Below, one piece after another: positions 16,761-24,600 of a stretch of DNA of 33,072 nucleotides. The notes under the pieces were generated by a model. The model saw nothing but the letters and a program-made list of their open reading frames with translations. It did no database searches and was not told the origin of the DNA. The DNA is from Prolixibacteraceae bacterium. Its GTDB lineage: Bacteria; Bacteroidota; Bacteroidia; Bacteroidales; Prolixibacteraceae. The DNA lies in contig WTWZ01000035.1 in assembly GCA_009773765.1 (NCBI GenBank), positions 22,938-56,009 of the forward strand, in the 5' to 3' direction. Within the stretch, counting starts at the first letter, position 1, and each line of letters starts with the position of its first letter. The position numbers and the translations under genes were made by a program.

Positions 16761-16768
16761 TAATTTTG
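16761..16768 (+). promoter_or_regulatory. Candidate -7 element placing a near-leaderless start for the CDF gene
   Basis: TAATTTTG fits TAnnTTTG and ends five bases before the ATG at 16774, so transcription would begin at or next to the start codon. The -33 match upstream is weak. Confidence 0.35.
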
Positions 16769-16773
16769 GCTTT

Positions 16774-17637
16774 ATGCCCAACAGAAAGAAATATATTCTC
16801 CTCGAAGGTTGGATTTCTATTATCGGAAACACTTTATTGTTTGTCCTGAAATACTGGGCCGGAATTGTTACCGGTTCGCTGGCATTGATTGCCGATGCCT
16901 GGCATACCATGAGCGACACCATTTCGTCGGTTATTGTGGTGATTGCGGCCAGAATATCGCGCAAACCTGCTGACAAGGCCCATCCTTTCGGACATGGACG
17001 TGCCGAACATATTGCCTCCATTATCATTGGCGTTATGCTGGCAATTATAGCTTTCGATTTTATAGTTGGGGCAATTCAGAAATTCGGGACTAAAGAAAAA
17101 ACCATTTTCGGAACTGTGGCATGGGTAGCTACTATCGTTTCCATTGTCTCGAAAGAAATAATGGCCCAGTACGCTTTTTGGGCTTCCAGAAAGGTTGATT
17201 CATCAATTTTAAAGGCCGATGCCTGGCATCATCGTTCGGATGCACTTTCATCATTAGTAGTATTGATTGGGTTGGCTTTTGGCAATGCTTTCTGGTGGAC
17301 CGATTCCGTTTTAAGTTTTATTGTTGCTTTAATGATAGGGCACGCCAGTTACAAAATTCTTTCAAAAGAGATAATTTCGTTACTCGGAGAAAGTCCAAAT
17401 GAAGACTTATTGATTTCAATCCACGAAACGGCGCAAAAAACAACGAATCAACAACTTCATCTTCACCACATTCACATACATAATTACGGGCAACATTCAG
17501 AGTTGAGCTGTCATATAAAACTGCCCCCTGATATGTCACTGCACGAGGCCCATGATATTTGTTCAAAAGTGGAAATGGCAATTCTGGAAAAATTCGGGTA
17601 CATTTCAACCATTCACCCTGAACCGAAAGATTGGTAG
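16774..17637 (+). CDS. Cation diffusion facilitator (CDF) family divalent metal exporter
   Basis: The 287-aa protein has the CDF layout: about six membrane helices followed by a cytoplasmic ferredoxin-like domain. The transmembrane metal site is in IADAWHTMSDTISS (helix 2) and KADAWHHRSDALSS (helix 5), both carrying the HxxxD pair. The loop KPADKAHPFGHGRAEHIASI is the family signature. The C-terminal domain is His-rich (LHLHHIHIHNYGQHSELSCH). The His/Asp sites favour zinc or a similar divalent metal, driven out by proton antiport. It seems to be a single-gene unit convergent with the DUF1080 gene. Confidence 0.92.
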   Translation: MPNRKKYILLEGWISIIGNTLLFVLKYWAGIVTGSLALIADAWHTMSDTISSVIVVIAARISRKPADKAHPFGHGRAEHIASIIIGVMLAIIAFDFIVGAIQKFGTKEKTIFGTVAWVATIVSIVSKEIMAQYAFWASRKVDSSILKADAWHHRSDALSSLVVLIGLAFGNAFWWTDSVLSFIVALMIGHASYKILSKEIISLLGESPNEDLLISIHETAQKTTNQQLHLHHIHIHNYGQHSELSCHIKLPPDMSLHEAHDICSKVEMAILEKFGYISTIHPEPKDW

Positions 17638-17657
17638 AGTTACCTGGTTTGCAGTTG

Positions 17658-17688
17658 TTCATCAGATGAATTCGAGCCTTCTGATGAA
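17658..17688. terminator. Possible bidirectional terminator stem between convergent genes
   Basis: TTCATCAGA (17658-17666) and TCTGATGAA (17680-17688) form a perfect 9-bp stem with a 13-base loop in the 60-base gap between the CDF and DUF1080 stops. No T-tract follows on either side, so it is a weak terminator call. Confidence 0.3.
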
Positions 17689-17697
17689 TACAAAAGA

Positions 17698-18396
17698 TTA
17701 TGGGAGTTCAACTATTCTGATATTCCGAAAATGAATTTCAGCGCCTTCAGATTCCAGACAGATATATCCGTTTTTTTGTGATGACTGGCTGATACCGTTC
17801 ACAAATTTACCATTTACCGAAAGTTTGATGGTGCCATCCACGCAAACCACTTCGTACGTGTTCCACTCCCCTTTTCCCAGGCAGCGGTTTTCAACAGATT
17901 TACTGCGTTCGCCCCGCGGATTGTCGGGTATAATTTTAACGCCGCCAACACCGAATAATTCGCCATGAACATAAGCAATGGGTGGTTTTTCTCCATTTCG
18001 CATGTTCAGGTTTACCCAGTCGAGTTCAAGCATTTGAACCTCAACGCCATCGGGCAGGCGGTTCTCTCCCGGTTCGGCTTTGCTCCAGACAAATGTTCCC
18101 GAATTACCGCCGGCTTCCATGTGTTTCCATTCGATATGAAGAATAAAATTTTCGTATTTTTTTTCTGAACGGACAACGCCAATCGGATGTCCGCCACAAA
18201 TTAACTCTTTCCCGTTTACTTTCCACGTTGTATCTTCGGTATTCACCTGTATCCATTGAACAGGTTGCCCTTTGATTTTTTTCCCCGCAGTGATTTTATC
18301 AAAACCAATCTCTTCGCCAAACTTGAATAATGGTTTTTGTGCTGAAACAACTCCCGCAAAAAACACCATAATAACTATTTGTATTACCCTTTTCAT
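17698..18396 (-). CDS. Secreted DUF1080 (3-keto-disaccharide hydrolase-like) protein
   Basis: This 232-aa exported protein (signal peptide [20 protein letters not shown]) is a single DUF1080 jelly-roll domain (PF06439). Conserved blocks are [51 protein letters not shown] and the C-terminal [19 protein letters not shown]. Characterised gut Bacteroides members hydrolyse 3-keto-glycosides produced by Gfo/Idh/MocA dehydrogenases. Here such a dehydrogenase is directly upstream on the same strand, 53 bases away, so both probably act on the same glycoside in the periplasm. The exact sugar is not predictable. Confidence 0.88.
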   Translation of the reverse strand: MKRVIQIVIMVFFAGVVSAQKPLFKFGEEIGFDKITAGKKIKGQPVQWIQVNTEDTTWKVNGKELICGGHPIGVVRSEKKYENFILHIEWKHMEAGGNSGTFVWSKAEPGENRLPDGVEVQMLELDWVNLNMRNGEKPPIAYVHGELFGVGGVKIIPDNPRGERSKSVENRCLGKGEWNTYEVVCVDGTIKLSVNGKFVNGISQSSQKNGYICLESEGAEIHFRNIRIVELP

Positions 18397-18428
18397 CTTT
18401 TAACAATTTTATACTTTTACTCGAAACT

Positions 18429-18455
18429 CTGAACTTTAAACCCTGAACTTTAAAC
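18429..18455. repeat. Short tandem repeat, two copies of CTGAACTTTAAAC
   Basis: The 13-mer occurs at 18429-18441 and again at 18443-18455, one base apart. The second copy includes the stop codon of the Gfo/Idh gene (18450-18452). Similar TTTAAAGTTCAG tandem units are frequent between Bacteroidota genes. Confidence 0.6.
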
Positions 18456-19787
18456 TGCCTTATTTTCCTCTCCAACAACCGGTATCTTTTCTTTTATTTC
18501 CGGTAGCGGCCCAAAAACATAAGTTTTCGGACCCAGATACAAATCGGAGTTCATCAATTCTTCCCAGGTCACTTCCTTTCCGGTGTAAGCTGCAATTCTT
18601 CCCATTATTGTTATAAGTGTTGAATTTACCTGAGCTTCTGCATCGCTGATTGGTTTTCCGGTTCGTATTGCGGTTACCAGATTTATATGTTCCTGGACAA
18701 ATGGATTGGTTACTTTCCACGGCGAAGTTGTGTCACTTTCTTCCGGCATTGGGTATTTCCATATTTCATTTCCTTTCCAGTCGTAAATTATGCCGGCTGC
18801 ATTTGCAAAACCGGCAGTTCCGTTAATTTGTTCCACTTTCCGGTTGGTGCAACCGTTGATTTGCCGGGCAGCACAGTGGGTCCTGACACCGTTTTCATAA
18901 ACATATTCCACGCTGAAAAAATCGTACTGGTCACCTGTAACCCTTCGCTGACGGCCTCCCCAGCCAATTGCCACAACAGGGTTTTTGCCCATGTACCAGT
19001 TCATTACATCCACTTCGTGAATAAACTGTTCGGTAATGTGGTCGCCCGAAAGCCAGCAAAAATTAACCCAGTTGCGGAGCATGTATTCCATGTCAGTCCA
19101 CTGCGGCTGACGATTTCGAAACCAAAGAGCCCCTCCATTGCGAATAATATTAGCCCCGGTGATATCGCCAATGGCGCCGTTGGCAACCTGCCGCCAGGTT
19201 TCCATATAATCTTTTTGAACCCGGCGAATGGTGCCGCTAACCATACACAAACCTATTGCCTCAGCTTTTTTTGCCGACGCCAGCACCGAACGCGCGCCGA
19301 CCGGGTCAACCGCAACCGGTTTTTCCATAAAAACATGTTTGCGCGCATTTACTGCCGCCTCAACATGTGCAGGCCGGAAATGTGGCGGTGTGCAAAGCAG
19401 AACAATATCAACTCCTGAATCGATTACTTTTTGGTAACTGTCGAACCCGATAAAACAGTTTTCGTCGGCAATTTCAACATTTCTTTCCGTTTTCAGTTCT
19501 GCGCGGCACTGGTCGATTTTATCCTGAAATACATCACCCAATGCCGTAATTTGCAGATTTGGCCCAGCCTCAAGAAAATTAATGGCAGCGCCCGTCCCGC
19601 GGCCACCGCAACCAATCAAACCTGCTTTTAATACTTTCCCGTCAGGAGCCTGGTCCACCAGTGCGGGCAATTGAATTTCCCCTTTTTTCGGTTTGCCCTG
19701 CGAGCATGACACCAGAAGCCCCGCAGCGCCAATTGTGCCTAATGAAGTTTTGGTGATAAAATTACGGCGGTTGATTCCCTTGTCCAT
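18450..19787 (-). CDS. Tat-exported Gfo/Idh/MocA family oxidoreductase
   Basis: The 445-aa product starts MDKGINRRNFITKTSLGTIG, a twin-arginine signal, with AAGLLVSCSQ giving a lipobox-like Cys, so it is probably folded with its NAD(P) cofactor and exported as a lipoprotein. The Rossmann motif is GLIGCGGRGTGAAINFLEAG, and the family EKP motif is in HVFMEKPVAVDP. The ATG at 19787 is preferred over a GTG two codons upstream. Members with this signal oxidise the C3 hydroxyl of glycosides in the periplasm; the DUF1080 protein downstream would then cleave the 3-keto product. The substrate is inferred only from this pairing. Confidence 0.9.
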   Translation of the reverse strand: MDKGINRRNFITKTSLGTIGAAGLLVSCSQGKPKKGEIQLPALVDQAPDGKVLKAGLIGCGGRGTGAAINFLEAGPNLQITALGDVFQDKIDQCRAELKTERNVEIADENCFIGFDSYQKVIDSGVDIVLLCTPPHFRPAHVEAAVNARKHVFMEKPVAVDPVGARSVLASAKKAEAIGLCMVSGTIRRVQKDYMETWRQVANGAIGDITGANIIRNGGALWFRNRQPQWTDMEYMLRNWVNFCWLSGDHITEQFIHEVDVMNWYMGKNPVVAIGWGGRQRRVTGDQYDFFSVEYVYENGVRTHCAARQINGCTNRKVEQINGTAGFANAAGIIYDWKGNEIWKYPMPEESDTTSPWKVTNPFVQEHINLVTAIRTGKPISDAEAQVNSTLITIMGRIAAYTGKEVTWEELMNSDLYLGPKTYVFGPLPEIKEKIPVVGEENKAV

Positions 19788-19916
19788 ATCCACTTTTTAT
19801 GATTTGACCGGAAAGTTATCAAAAAAATATGAAAACCGCTTTTCAGAAATTTGTATAATTAATTTATCTTTAAAACATAAAAAATCGAATGGCTTTATCA
19901 TTTAAAAAGTTGTATT

Positions 19917-20801
19917 ATGAAATATTTAATAATGTTTTTAGCGCTAATTGCTTTAATTTCATGCAATTCAGTTAAAAAGAAAGAGACAAAACAAGTAAGT
20001 CCAACCAATTACAAAATTGAGTTAATCTGGGAATCTGACACCATTTTGCGAACTCCTGAATCGGTTTTAATCGACAGGGAACGAAATATTATGTACGTTT
20101 CAAACGTAAACCTGAATCCCTGGGAGAAAGATGGAAACGGTTTTATCTCGAAACTGGATATGGAAGGAAACATAACTGATTTAAAATGGATTGAAAACTT
20201 ACATGGCCCCAAGGGAATGGGAATCAGCGGTAATTCGTTGTTTATTGCCGATATAAACACCCTGGTGGAGGCCAATATCGAAACCGGCCAAATTATAAAC
20301 ACCATTGAACTGGAAGGCAAACCAGATTTAAACGATATTACGGTTAGCGACGCCGGTACTGTTTTTGTTTCGGGTTCGGCTTCAAACACCATTTATGAAT
20401 TAAAAAATGGCGCATTGGAAGCATATTTTAAAGGGGGCGAAGAACGCTTTAACGGTTTGTACTGGGAAAAAGACAGGATGTTGCTAATTACAAGCGGTAG
20501 CAGCCAGTTCAAAAAAATCAGCCATAATACCAAAGAAGTAAAAATAATTGCTGAGAATTTGGGTCACGGCGATGCAATTGCACCGGTAGGCGATGGCGGA
20601 TATTTGTGTACAAGCTGGGCCGGTAAAATTTTCTATGTTTCTGCTAACGGACAAACCACAGTACTTTTAGACTCTGAAGGTTCAGCAGAAAATGCTGCTG
20701 ACCTGGACTTTTCCATACAAAATAAAATACTTTATGTGCCCACCTTTTTTAAAAACCAGGTTAAAGCATACAAATTGGTTAAAACTGATAATATTTATTA
20801 G
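19917..20801 (+). CDS. SMP-30/gluconolactonase-like beta-propeller lipoprotein
   Basis: The 294-aa protein begins MKYLIMFLALIALISCNS with a lipobox (LISC), so it is a lipoprotein. The rest reads as a six-bladed beta-propeller of the SMP-30/NHL kind: ESVLIDRERNIMYVSNVNLN, LHGPKGMGISGNSLFIADIN, PDLNDITVSDAGTVFVSGSA, NAADLDFSIQNKILYVPTFF. Such proteins bind a divalent metal in the centre and may be lactonases or simply binding proteins. It is divergent from the Gfo/Idh gene, about 130 bases away, and might hydrolyse a lactone from the same pathway, but no operator shared between them was seen. Confidence 0.72.
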   Translation: MKYLIMFLALIALISCNSVKKKETKQVSPTNYKIELIWESDTILRTPESVLIDRERNIMYVSNVNLNPWEKDGNGFISKLDMEGNITDLKWIENLHGPKGMGISGNSLFIADINTLVEANIETGQIINTIELEGKPDLNDITVSDAGTVFVSGSASNTIYELKNGALEAYFKGGEERFNGLYWEKDRMLLITSGSSQFKKISHNTKEVKIIAENLGHGDAIAPVGDGGYLCTSWAGKIFYVSANGQTTVLLDSEGSAENAADLDFSIQNKILYVPTFFKNQVKAYKLVKTDNIY

Positions 20802-21111
20802 CGCTTCAATATGCCAATCTTCACCTTTTTAAATCAAATTTAAAAGGCGCCGGTTTCTGGTCTGTTAACCGATGCCCGAAGCTCAATACATGTACAGTAA
20901 CTTTTTTATTTTGATGCAGAATTAAATAACCCAACCGACTTAATAAATTCTGATTTATGTTTATTTTTAAAGCGACAATTAACCGAAAATTAAACAAGAA
21001 ACAATCAAAATAAAAACCATAGCAGGCAAATTGCCAGATACAACATGCTGAAACAACATTTAAAAATTTTAAACCCCGCTTGATGATAAGAATAATAAAA
21101 AACCGCAATTG
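20802..21111. other. Gene-free AT-rich stretch
   Basis: No convincing gene is found between the SMP-30-like stop and the hairpin at 21112. A minus-strand frame of 95 codons exists here but has low-complexity, Phe/Ile/Leu-rich translation without family resemblance. Near 20826-20849 an imperfect CCTTTTTAAAT/AATTTAAAAGG stem may end transcription from the upstream gene. Confidence 0.4.
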
Positions 21112-21153
21112 CTATACAATATTTCATCCAGGAGGAAATATTGTATAGTTTTG
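21112..21153 (+). promoter_or_regulatory. 14-bp inverted repeat overlapping a -33/-7 promoter before the T9SS gene
   Basis: CTATACAATATTTC (21112-21125) and GAAATATTGTATAG (21135-21148) pair perfectly around a 9-base centre. TTTC (21122-21125) and TAGTTTTG (21146-21153), 20 bases apart, fit the -33/-7 promoter and are embedded in the two arms. A dimeric repressor binding the repeat would occlude the promoter. An RNA-level stem is the alternative if transcription starts further upstream. Confidence 0.55.
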
Positions 21154-21169
21154 GTATATAGACAACAGA

Positions 21170-21178
21170 GTTATAGGC
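21170..21178 (+). other. GTTATAGGC, left boundary motif of a possible gene cassette
   Basis: This nonamer, 17 bases before the ATG at 21195, is the reverse complement of GCCTATAAC found two bases after that gene's stop. The layout recalls integron cassettes, in which a GTTRRRY-type core precedes and an RYYYAAC-type core follows each gene; the match to those cores is imperfect. Confidence 0.35.
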
Positions 21179-21194
21179 AATAATAAAACAAGAG

Positions 21195-22127
21195 ATGAAA
21201 GCACGAATTATATTACTGACAATTTGGGTATTCTTAAGTTTTAGTGCTTGGACAAGCTTTGCACAAAACAACAGAATAATAAGTGATGAAGAGATTTTAG
21301 ATATAGCGCTAGCTAATTTGAACCAATTTATTGAACATATTAATGGTTCGTACAAAGACTTTGGATTCAACCAAAAAGAGGACATGAACAACGTACAACT
21401 TGGAGCACCTTACGAAGTAGTATTTTTATCTTCCGATTTTGTAACAGATTCGGCATTCGTAGAAGAAAAGAACTATTTTATTAAAGAAAACTATGCTTGG
21501 GAAGTTCCATTAATTTTTAAGGATAAGATTCGCTGTTTTATGAAAGTATTTTATATAAACGACTCATTAAGAGCTATAGGTGGCGGTGGTGCTTTTTTTT
21601 GTCAATTTCTTGATAATTGCGAGAAAAAATACGCAGTCCCTAAAGAAGGAAAACGGTATTTACTACTTCCTGAAGTAATATATATGTGTGAGTTTATTAT
21701 GTTGAATGATTCAAATAATTCTTTCAAGTTATATCCTATTAATAAAAATATTGAAGGATACAATGATTGTACATATGACGCATCTTATAATAAACACAAT
21801 TCAATAAAAGATTTTTTTAATACCTATAAAACCAAAATCTACACATCAACAATTGATAAAATTGAATCTTCCTACAAATTTGAGATATATCCTAATCCCT
21901 TGAACATTAATAGCATTTTAAAAGGATTTATTCCCCAGTCAATAGTAGAAGCAAACATGAAAATTTATGACTGTAATGGAAAAGTATTATTTAAAAATCG
22001 AATAAAAGATAGAGGAGAAATTAAAATAATTTTGAATAGAGAAATATTTTTAAAAAGTGGAATCTACTTATGCAAAATCACTTTGGATAGAGAAATAATC
22101 TCAAAAAAAATTATGGTAACAAATTAA
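21195..22127 (+). CDS. Secreted protein with C-terminal T9SS (Por) sorting domain
   Basis: The 310-aa product has a signal peptide (KARIILLTIWVFLSFSAWTS ending FAQ) and a C-terminal 80-residue Por-type sorting domain: FEIYPNPLNINS, VEANMKIYDCNGKVLF, and the final block LKSGIYLCKITLDREIISKK. Proteins of this kind cross the outer membrane through the type IX system and are anchored or released. The middle (35-225) has no recognised domain; it holds several cysteines (AFFCQFLDNCEKK, IYMCEF, DCTYD), possibly disulphide-bonded outside the cell. Base composition is clearly AT-richer than the neighbouring operons, and the gene is bracketed by GTTATAGGC and GCCTATAAC, suggesting it was acquired. Confidence 0.75.
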   Translation: MKARIILLTIWVFLSFSAWTSFAQNNRIISDEEILDIALANLNQFIEHINGSYKDFGFNQKEDMNNVQLGAPYEVVFLSSDFVTDSAFVEEKNYFIKENYAWEVPLIFKDKIRCFMKVFYINDSLRAIGGGGAFFCQFLDNCEKKYAVPKEGKRYLLLPEVIYMCEFIMLNDSNNSFKLYPINKNIEGYNDCTYDASYNKHNSIKDFFNTYKTKIYTSTIDKIESSYKFEIYPNPLNINSILKGFIPQSIVEANMKIYDCNGKVLFKNRIKDRGEIKIILNREIFLKSGIYLCKITLDREIISKKIMVTN

Positions 22128-22128
22128 A

Positions 22129-22205
22129 GCCTATAACAAAGTGTAAATTTCAGAGCGGGGTCGGTGGTTTTCGAGCCGCAACTTACACCAACCGTTGTGC
22201 ACAAC
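22129..22205 (+). repeat. attC-like hairpin after the T9SS gene
   Basis: GCCTATAAC (22129-22137) is followed by GTGTAA (22141-22146) pairing with TTACAC (22183-22188), an inner GCGG/CCGC pair, and CCGTTGTGC ending at 22200. GTTGTGCACAAC (22194-22205) is itself a 12-bp palindrome. The 72-base folded unit with asymmetric inner arms resembles an integron attC site, though the right core GTTGTGC differs from GTTRRRY at one position. No integrase is in the window. Confidence 0.4.
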
Positions 22206-22257
22206 CGGGGAAAAATGCTACAAACTGATAATTTTCGGTACGATTAAAAAAAGTTAG

Positions 22258-22265
22258 TATTTTTG
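22258..22265 (+). promoter_or_regulatory. Candidate -7 element, near-leaderless start for the MNT gene
   Basis: TATTTTTG fits TAnnTTTG and ends four bases before the ATG at 22270, so the mRNA would be leaderless or nearly so. A TTTT at 22232-22235 is a weak -33. Confidence 0.4.
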
Positions 22266-22269
22266 TGAT

Positions 22270-22569
22270 ATGAAAATAATTGATAAAAATATAGATAAGA
22301 TTAGAGCTTTATGTAATAAACATAAGGTGGCCAGGCTATTTGTATTTGGCTCAATCCTGACTGATAATTTTAAAGAATCCAGTGATATTGACTTATTGGT
22401 TGATTTCTCAGGAGTAGATCTTTACAACTACGCTGATAATTATTTTGATTTAAAAACATCTTTGGAGAAATTACTTAAAAGACAGATAGACTTACTTGAG
22501 GATAAAGCTGTTAAAAATCCATATCTAAGAAAATCCATCGACTCGTCTAAACAAATGATATATGGATAA
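22270..22569 (+). CDS. MNT-type nucleotidyltransferase, antitoxin of an MNT/HEPN pair
   Basis: The 99-aa protein is a minimal nucleotidyltransferase with FVFGSILTDNFKESSDIDLL: Gly27-Ser28 and the metal-binding pair Asp39/Asp41. In characterised MntA/HepT pairs the MNT protein adds AMP to a tyrosine of the HEPN ribonuclease toxin and so neutralises it. All catalytic residues look intact. The HEPN gene overlaps it by eight bases, with the antitoxin first, the usual order for this type VII system. Confidence 0.88.
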   Translation: MKIIDKNIDKIRALCNKHKVARLFVFGSILTDNFKESSDIDLLVDFSGVDLYNYADNYFDLKTSLEKLLKRQIDLLEDKAVKNPYLRKSIDSSKQMIYG

Positions 22570-22900
22570 TGATATTAAAACCTGGCTTTATGACATTTTA
22601 CAATCGATAAATGAGATTGATAGCTTCTTTGATAATAAACCAAGGATTTTTGAGGAGTATGTTTCTGACATCAAGACTAAGAGGGCAATTGTGCGTGATC
22701 TGGAAATTATTGGTGAAGCAGTAAATCGTATACGTAAAAAAGATAAAAATTTCAAACTTGACAATGCGGAGAAAATAGTCGGTACCCGAAACAGGATTAT
22801 ACACGGATATGATAAAATCTCTGATGATTTGATTTGGAGTATTGTGATAAATCATTTACCAAAACTAAAAGACGAAGTTACCGGACTATTTTACGATTAA
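22562..22900 (+). CDS. HEPN (HepT-like, DUF86) ribonuclease toxin
   Basis: The 112-aa all-helical protein carries the HEPN ribonuclease motif R-x4-H-x-Y as Arg76, His81 and Tyr83 in GTRNRIIHGYDKI. Arg and His cut RNA in a dimer, and the Tyr is the site modified by the partner nucleotidyltransferase. RDLEIIGEAVNRIRK is the conserved DUF86 helix. The gene starts inside the end of the MNT gene in another frame, so the two are coupled. It could serve as plasmid-type addiction, phage defence or stabilisation of the surrounding acquired DNA. Confidence 0.88.
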   Translation: MDNDIKTWLYDILQSINEIDSFFDNKPRIFEEYVSDIKTKRAIVRDLEIIGEAVNRIRKKDKNFKLDNAEKIVGTRNRIIHGYDKISDDLIWSIVINHLPKLKDEVTGLFYD

Positions 22901-22991
22901 AGAGCAGCGCAGAGTCGAGTTGCCTCCGAAATCCGCCCCGACAATATGTACCAACCATAAATCCTTCCATAAAACAACACATCAGTTTCCG

Positions 22992-23022
22992 TTTGCTATT
23001 TACACAAGTTTAATTAGTTTTG
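22992..23022 (+). promoter_or_regulatory. Strong -33/-7 promoter for the GPH symporter
   Basis: TTTG (22992-22995), 19 bases, TAGTTTTG (23015-23022) is an exact Bacteroidota promoter. The predicted start is near 23029, giving a leader of about 55 bases before the ATG at 23085. No operator palindrome is obvious. Confidence 0.6.
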
Positions 23023-23084
23023 TTTCGGCCTGAAAAAAGGGTCAGCAAAATCAAATCTTCTGTTAATAAACTAAATTTAAACTA

Positions 23085-24545
23085 ATGAATAAACAGAAAC
23101 AAAAGGTATCACTTGTCGAAAAAATCGGCTACAGTTTGGGCGACCTTGCTGCTAACCTTGTTTTTCAAACCCTCATCACTTATCTGGCCTTTTTTTATAC
23201 CGATATTTACGGGCTAAAAAACAACGACGCCTCGCTTATTATGTTGATTGTAGGCCTCGCTGCCGCATTTTTGTTTAACCCGGTTATCGGAGCGATTGCC
23301 GATCGCACAAAATCGCGCTGGGGAAAATTCAGGCCATGGATTCTTTTTTCTGCAGTGCCGCTGGGAGTAATCGCCTTATTGGCATTCAGCACACCCGATT
23401 TTTCGTACAAGGGAAAAGTGATTTACGCTGCCGTTACCTACACGCTTTTATTGTTAATGTATGCCTCAAATAACCTACCGTATTCGGCATTAAGCGGCGT
23501 AATCACCGGCGATATGGCTGAGCGCAACAGCATTTCTTCAATCAGGTTTGTAGCCGTAATGTTTGCCCAGTTTTTTGTTCAGGTTTTCATGCTTCCGATT
23601 ATTGAATATGCCGGCAAGGGCGACAAAGCCGCCGGAATTGAAGCGGTAATGACCTGGCTCGCCATCGTTGGAACCATCATGTTACTAATCACTTTCTTTA
23701 CCACCCGCGAACGAATTGTACCGACCGAGGCACAAAAATCATCATTAAAGGAAGATTTATCGGACCTTATAAAAAACAAACCCTGGCTCATCATGCTGAT
23801 TTCCACCATTCTCGTGTTTATAACCCTTGCGATGAAGGGAGGTGCGTATGTTTACTACTTTAACAATTTTGTGGATGAAGTTGCTTTAGCCAGCTTTATC
23901 AGCCCGATTACCGGCGCTCTGACTGACATCGGCGTCAACTTTTTTGGTTCCGACCCGGTTTCTGCAGGTTTTGGATTGTTTAACGCCGGTGGTATAATTT
24001 TTATGATTGTGGGGATTTCACTTTCGAAAAAGCTTGCCGATAAATACGGCAAAAGAGATGTTTTTTCATCAGCGCTTTTTGTTTCCACGCTTTTCATTCT
24101 CTTTTTCATTTTCTACAAATCCGAAAGTGTGGTTCTGATGTTTGTTTCCCAGATTCTTCACGGGTTCTTTTATGGTATCACCATCCCTATTCTTTGGGCA
24201 ATGATTGCCGATGTTGCCGATTATTCGGAATGGAAAACCAACCGTCGTGCCACAGCCATTATTTTTTCGGCAATGATGGTTGGACTGAAAGCAGGACTAT
24301 CGATTGGAGGAGCTCTGGTTACATGGATTTTGGGCCAGTATGGATACATCAATAAGGAAAGTATAGCGATTGCTCAGGAAATAGTTCAACCTGAAACCGT
24401 TGCACAAGGCGCCAGAATGTTGGTGAGTATTTATGCTTCCATCCCGTTTTTTTTGGTTGTTGCCCTGTTGTTTTTATATGAAATAAACAAGGAAAAAGAA
24501 GTTCAGATTGAAAAAGAACTGAGCGAACGGAGAAAATTAAAATAA
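23085..24545 (+). CDS. GPH-family (glycoside-pentoside-hexuronide) cation symporter
   Basis: The 486-aa transporter has about 12 membrane helices. GYSLGDLAANLVFQTLITYL at the N-terminus and the loop GAIADRTKSRWGKFRPWILF are diagnostic of the GPH group of the major facilitator superfamily. It carries oligosaccharides or glycosides such as xylosides or melibiose with Na+ or H+. It is followed after 55 bases by a GH43 gene, and a GH120 beta-xylosidase lies a few genes on, so xylo- or arabinoxylo-oligosaccharides are the likely cargo. A 40-residue insertion-like stretch (ALTDIGVNFFGSDPVSAGFG) in the middle is also seen in Bacteroidota relatives. Confidence 0.9.
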   Translation: MNKQKQKVSLVEKIGYSLGDLAANLVFQTLITYLAFFYTDIYGLKNNDASLIMLIVGLAAAFLFNPVIGAIADRTKSRWGKFRPWILFSAVPLGVIALLAFSTPDFSYKGKVIYAAVTYTLLLLMYASNNLPYSALSGVITGDMAERNSISSIRFVAVMFAQFFVQVFMLPIIEYAGKGDKAAGIEAVMTWLAIVGTIMLLITFFTTRERIVPTEAQKSSLKEDLSDLIKNKPWLIMLISTILVFITLAMKGGAYVYYFNNFVDEVALASFISPITGALTDIGVNFFGSDPVSAGFGLFNAGGIIFMIVGISLSKKLADKYGKRDVFSSALFVSTLFILFFIFYKSESVVLMFVSQILHGFFYGITIPILWAMIADVADYSEWKTNRRATAIIFSAMMVGLKAGLSIGGALVTWILGQYGYINKESIAIAQEIVQPETVAQGARMLVSIYASIPFFLVVALLFLYEINKEKEVQIEKELSERRKLK

Positions 24546-24564
24546 TTAAAAAATTAAAATTAAA

Positions 24565-24600
24565 GAAGCCTCCCCTTTGGGGAGGTTTGGAGGGGCTTTT
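24565..24600 (-). repeat. CCCC/GGGG intergenic repeat, copy 3, abutting the GH43 start
   Basis: GAAGCCTCCCCTTTGGGGAG then GTTTGGAGGGGCTTTT. It fills the gap between the GPH stop and the GH43 ATG at 24601, so the start codon directly touches the repeat. The CCTCCCC/GGGGAGG arms form a tight stem just before the start codon, which may reduce translation. Confidence 0.7.

Noticed and set aside
18687-19418. 243-codon plus-strand reading frame
   Set aside because: It is antisense to the strongly supported Gfo/Idh gene and its translation has no family resemblance.
20821-21108. 95-codon minus-strand reading frame in the gap before the T9SS gene
   Set aside because: AT-rich, hydrophobic low-complexity translation with no start context or recognisable family; most likely chance.
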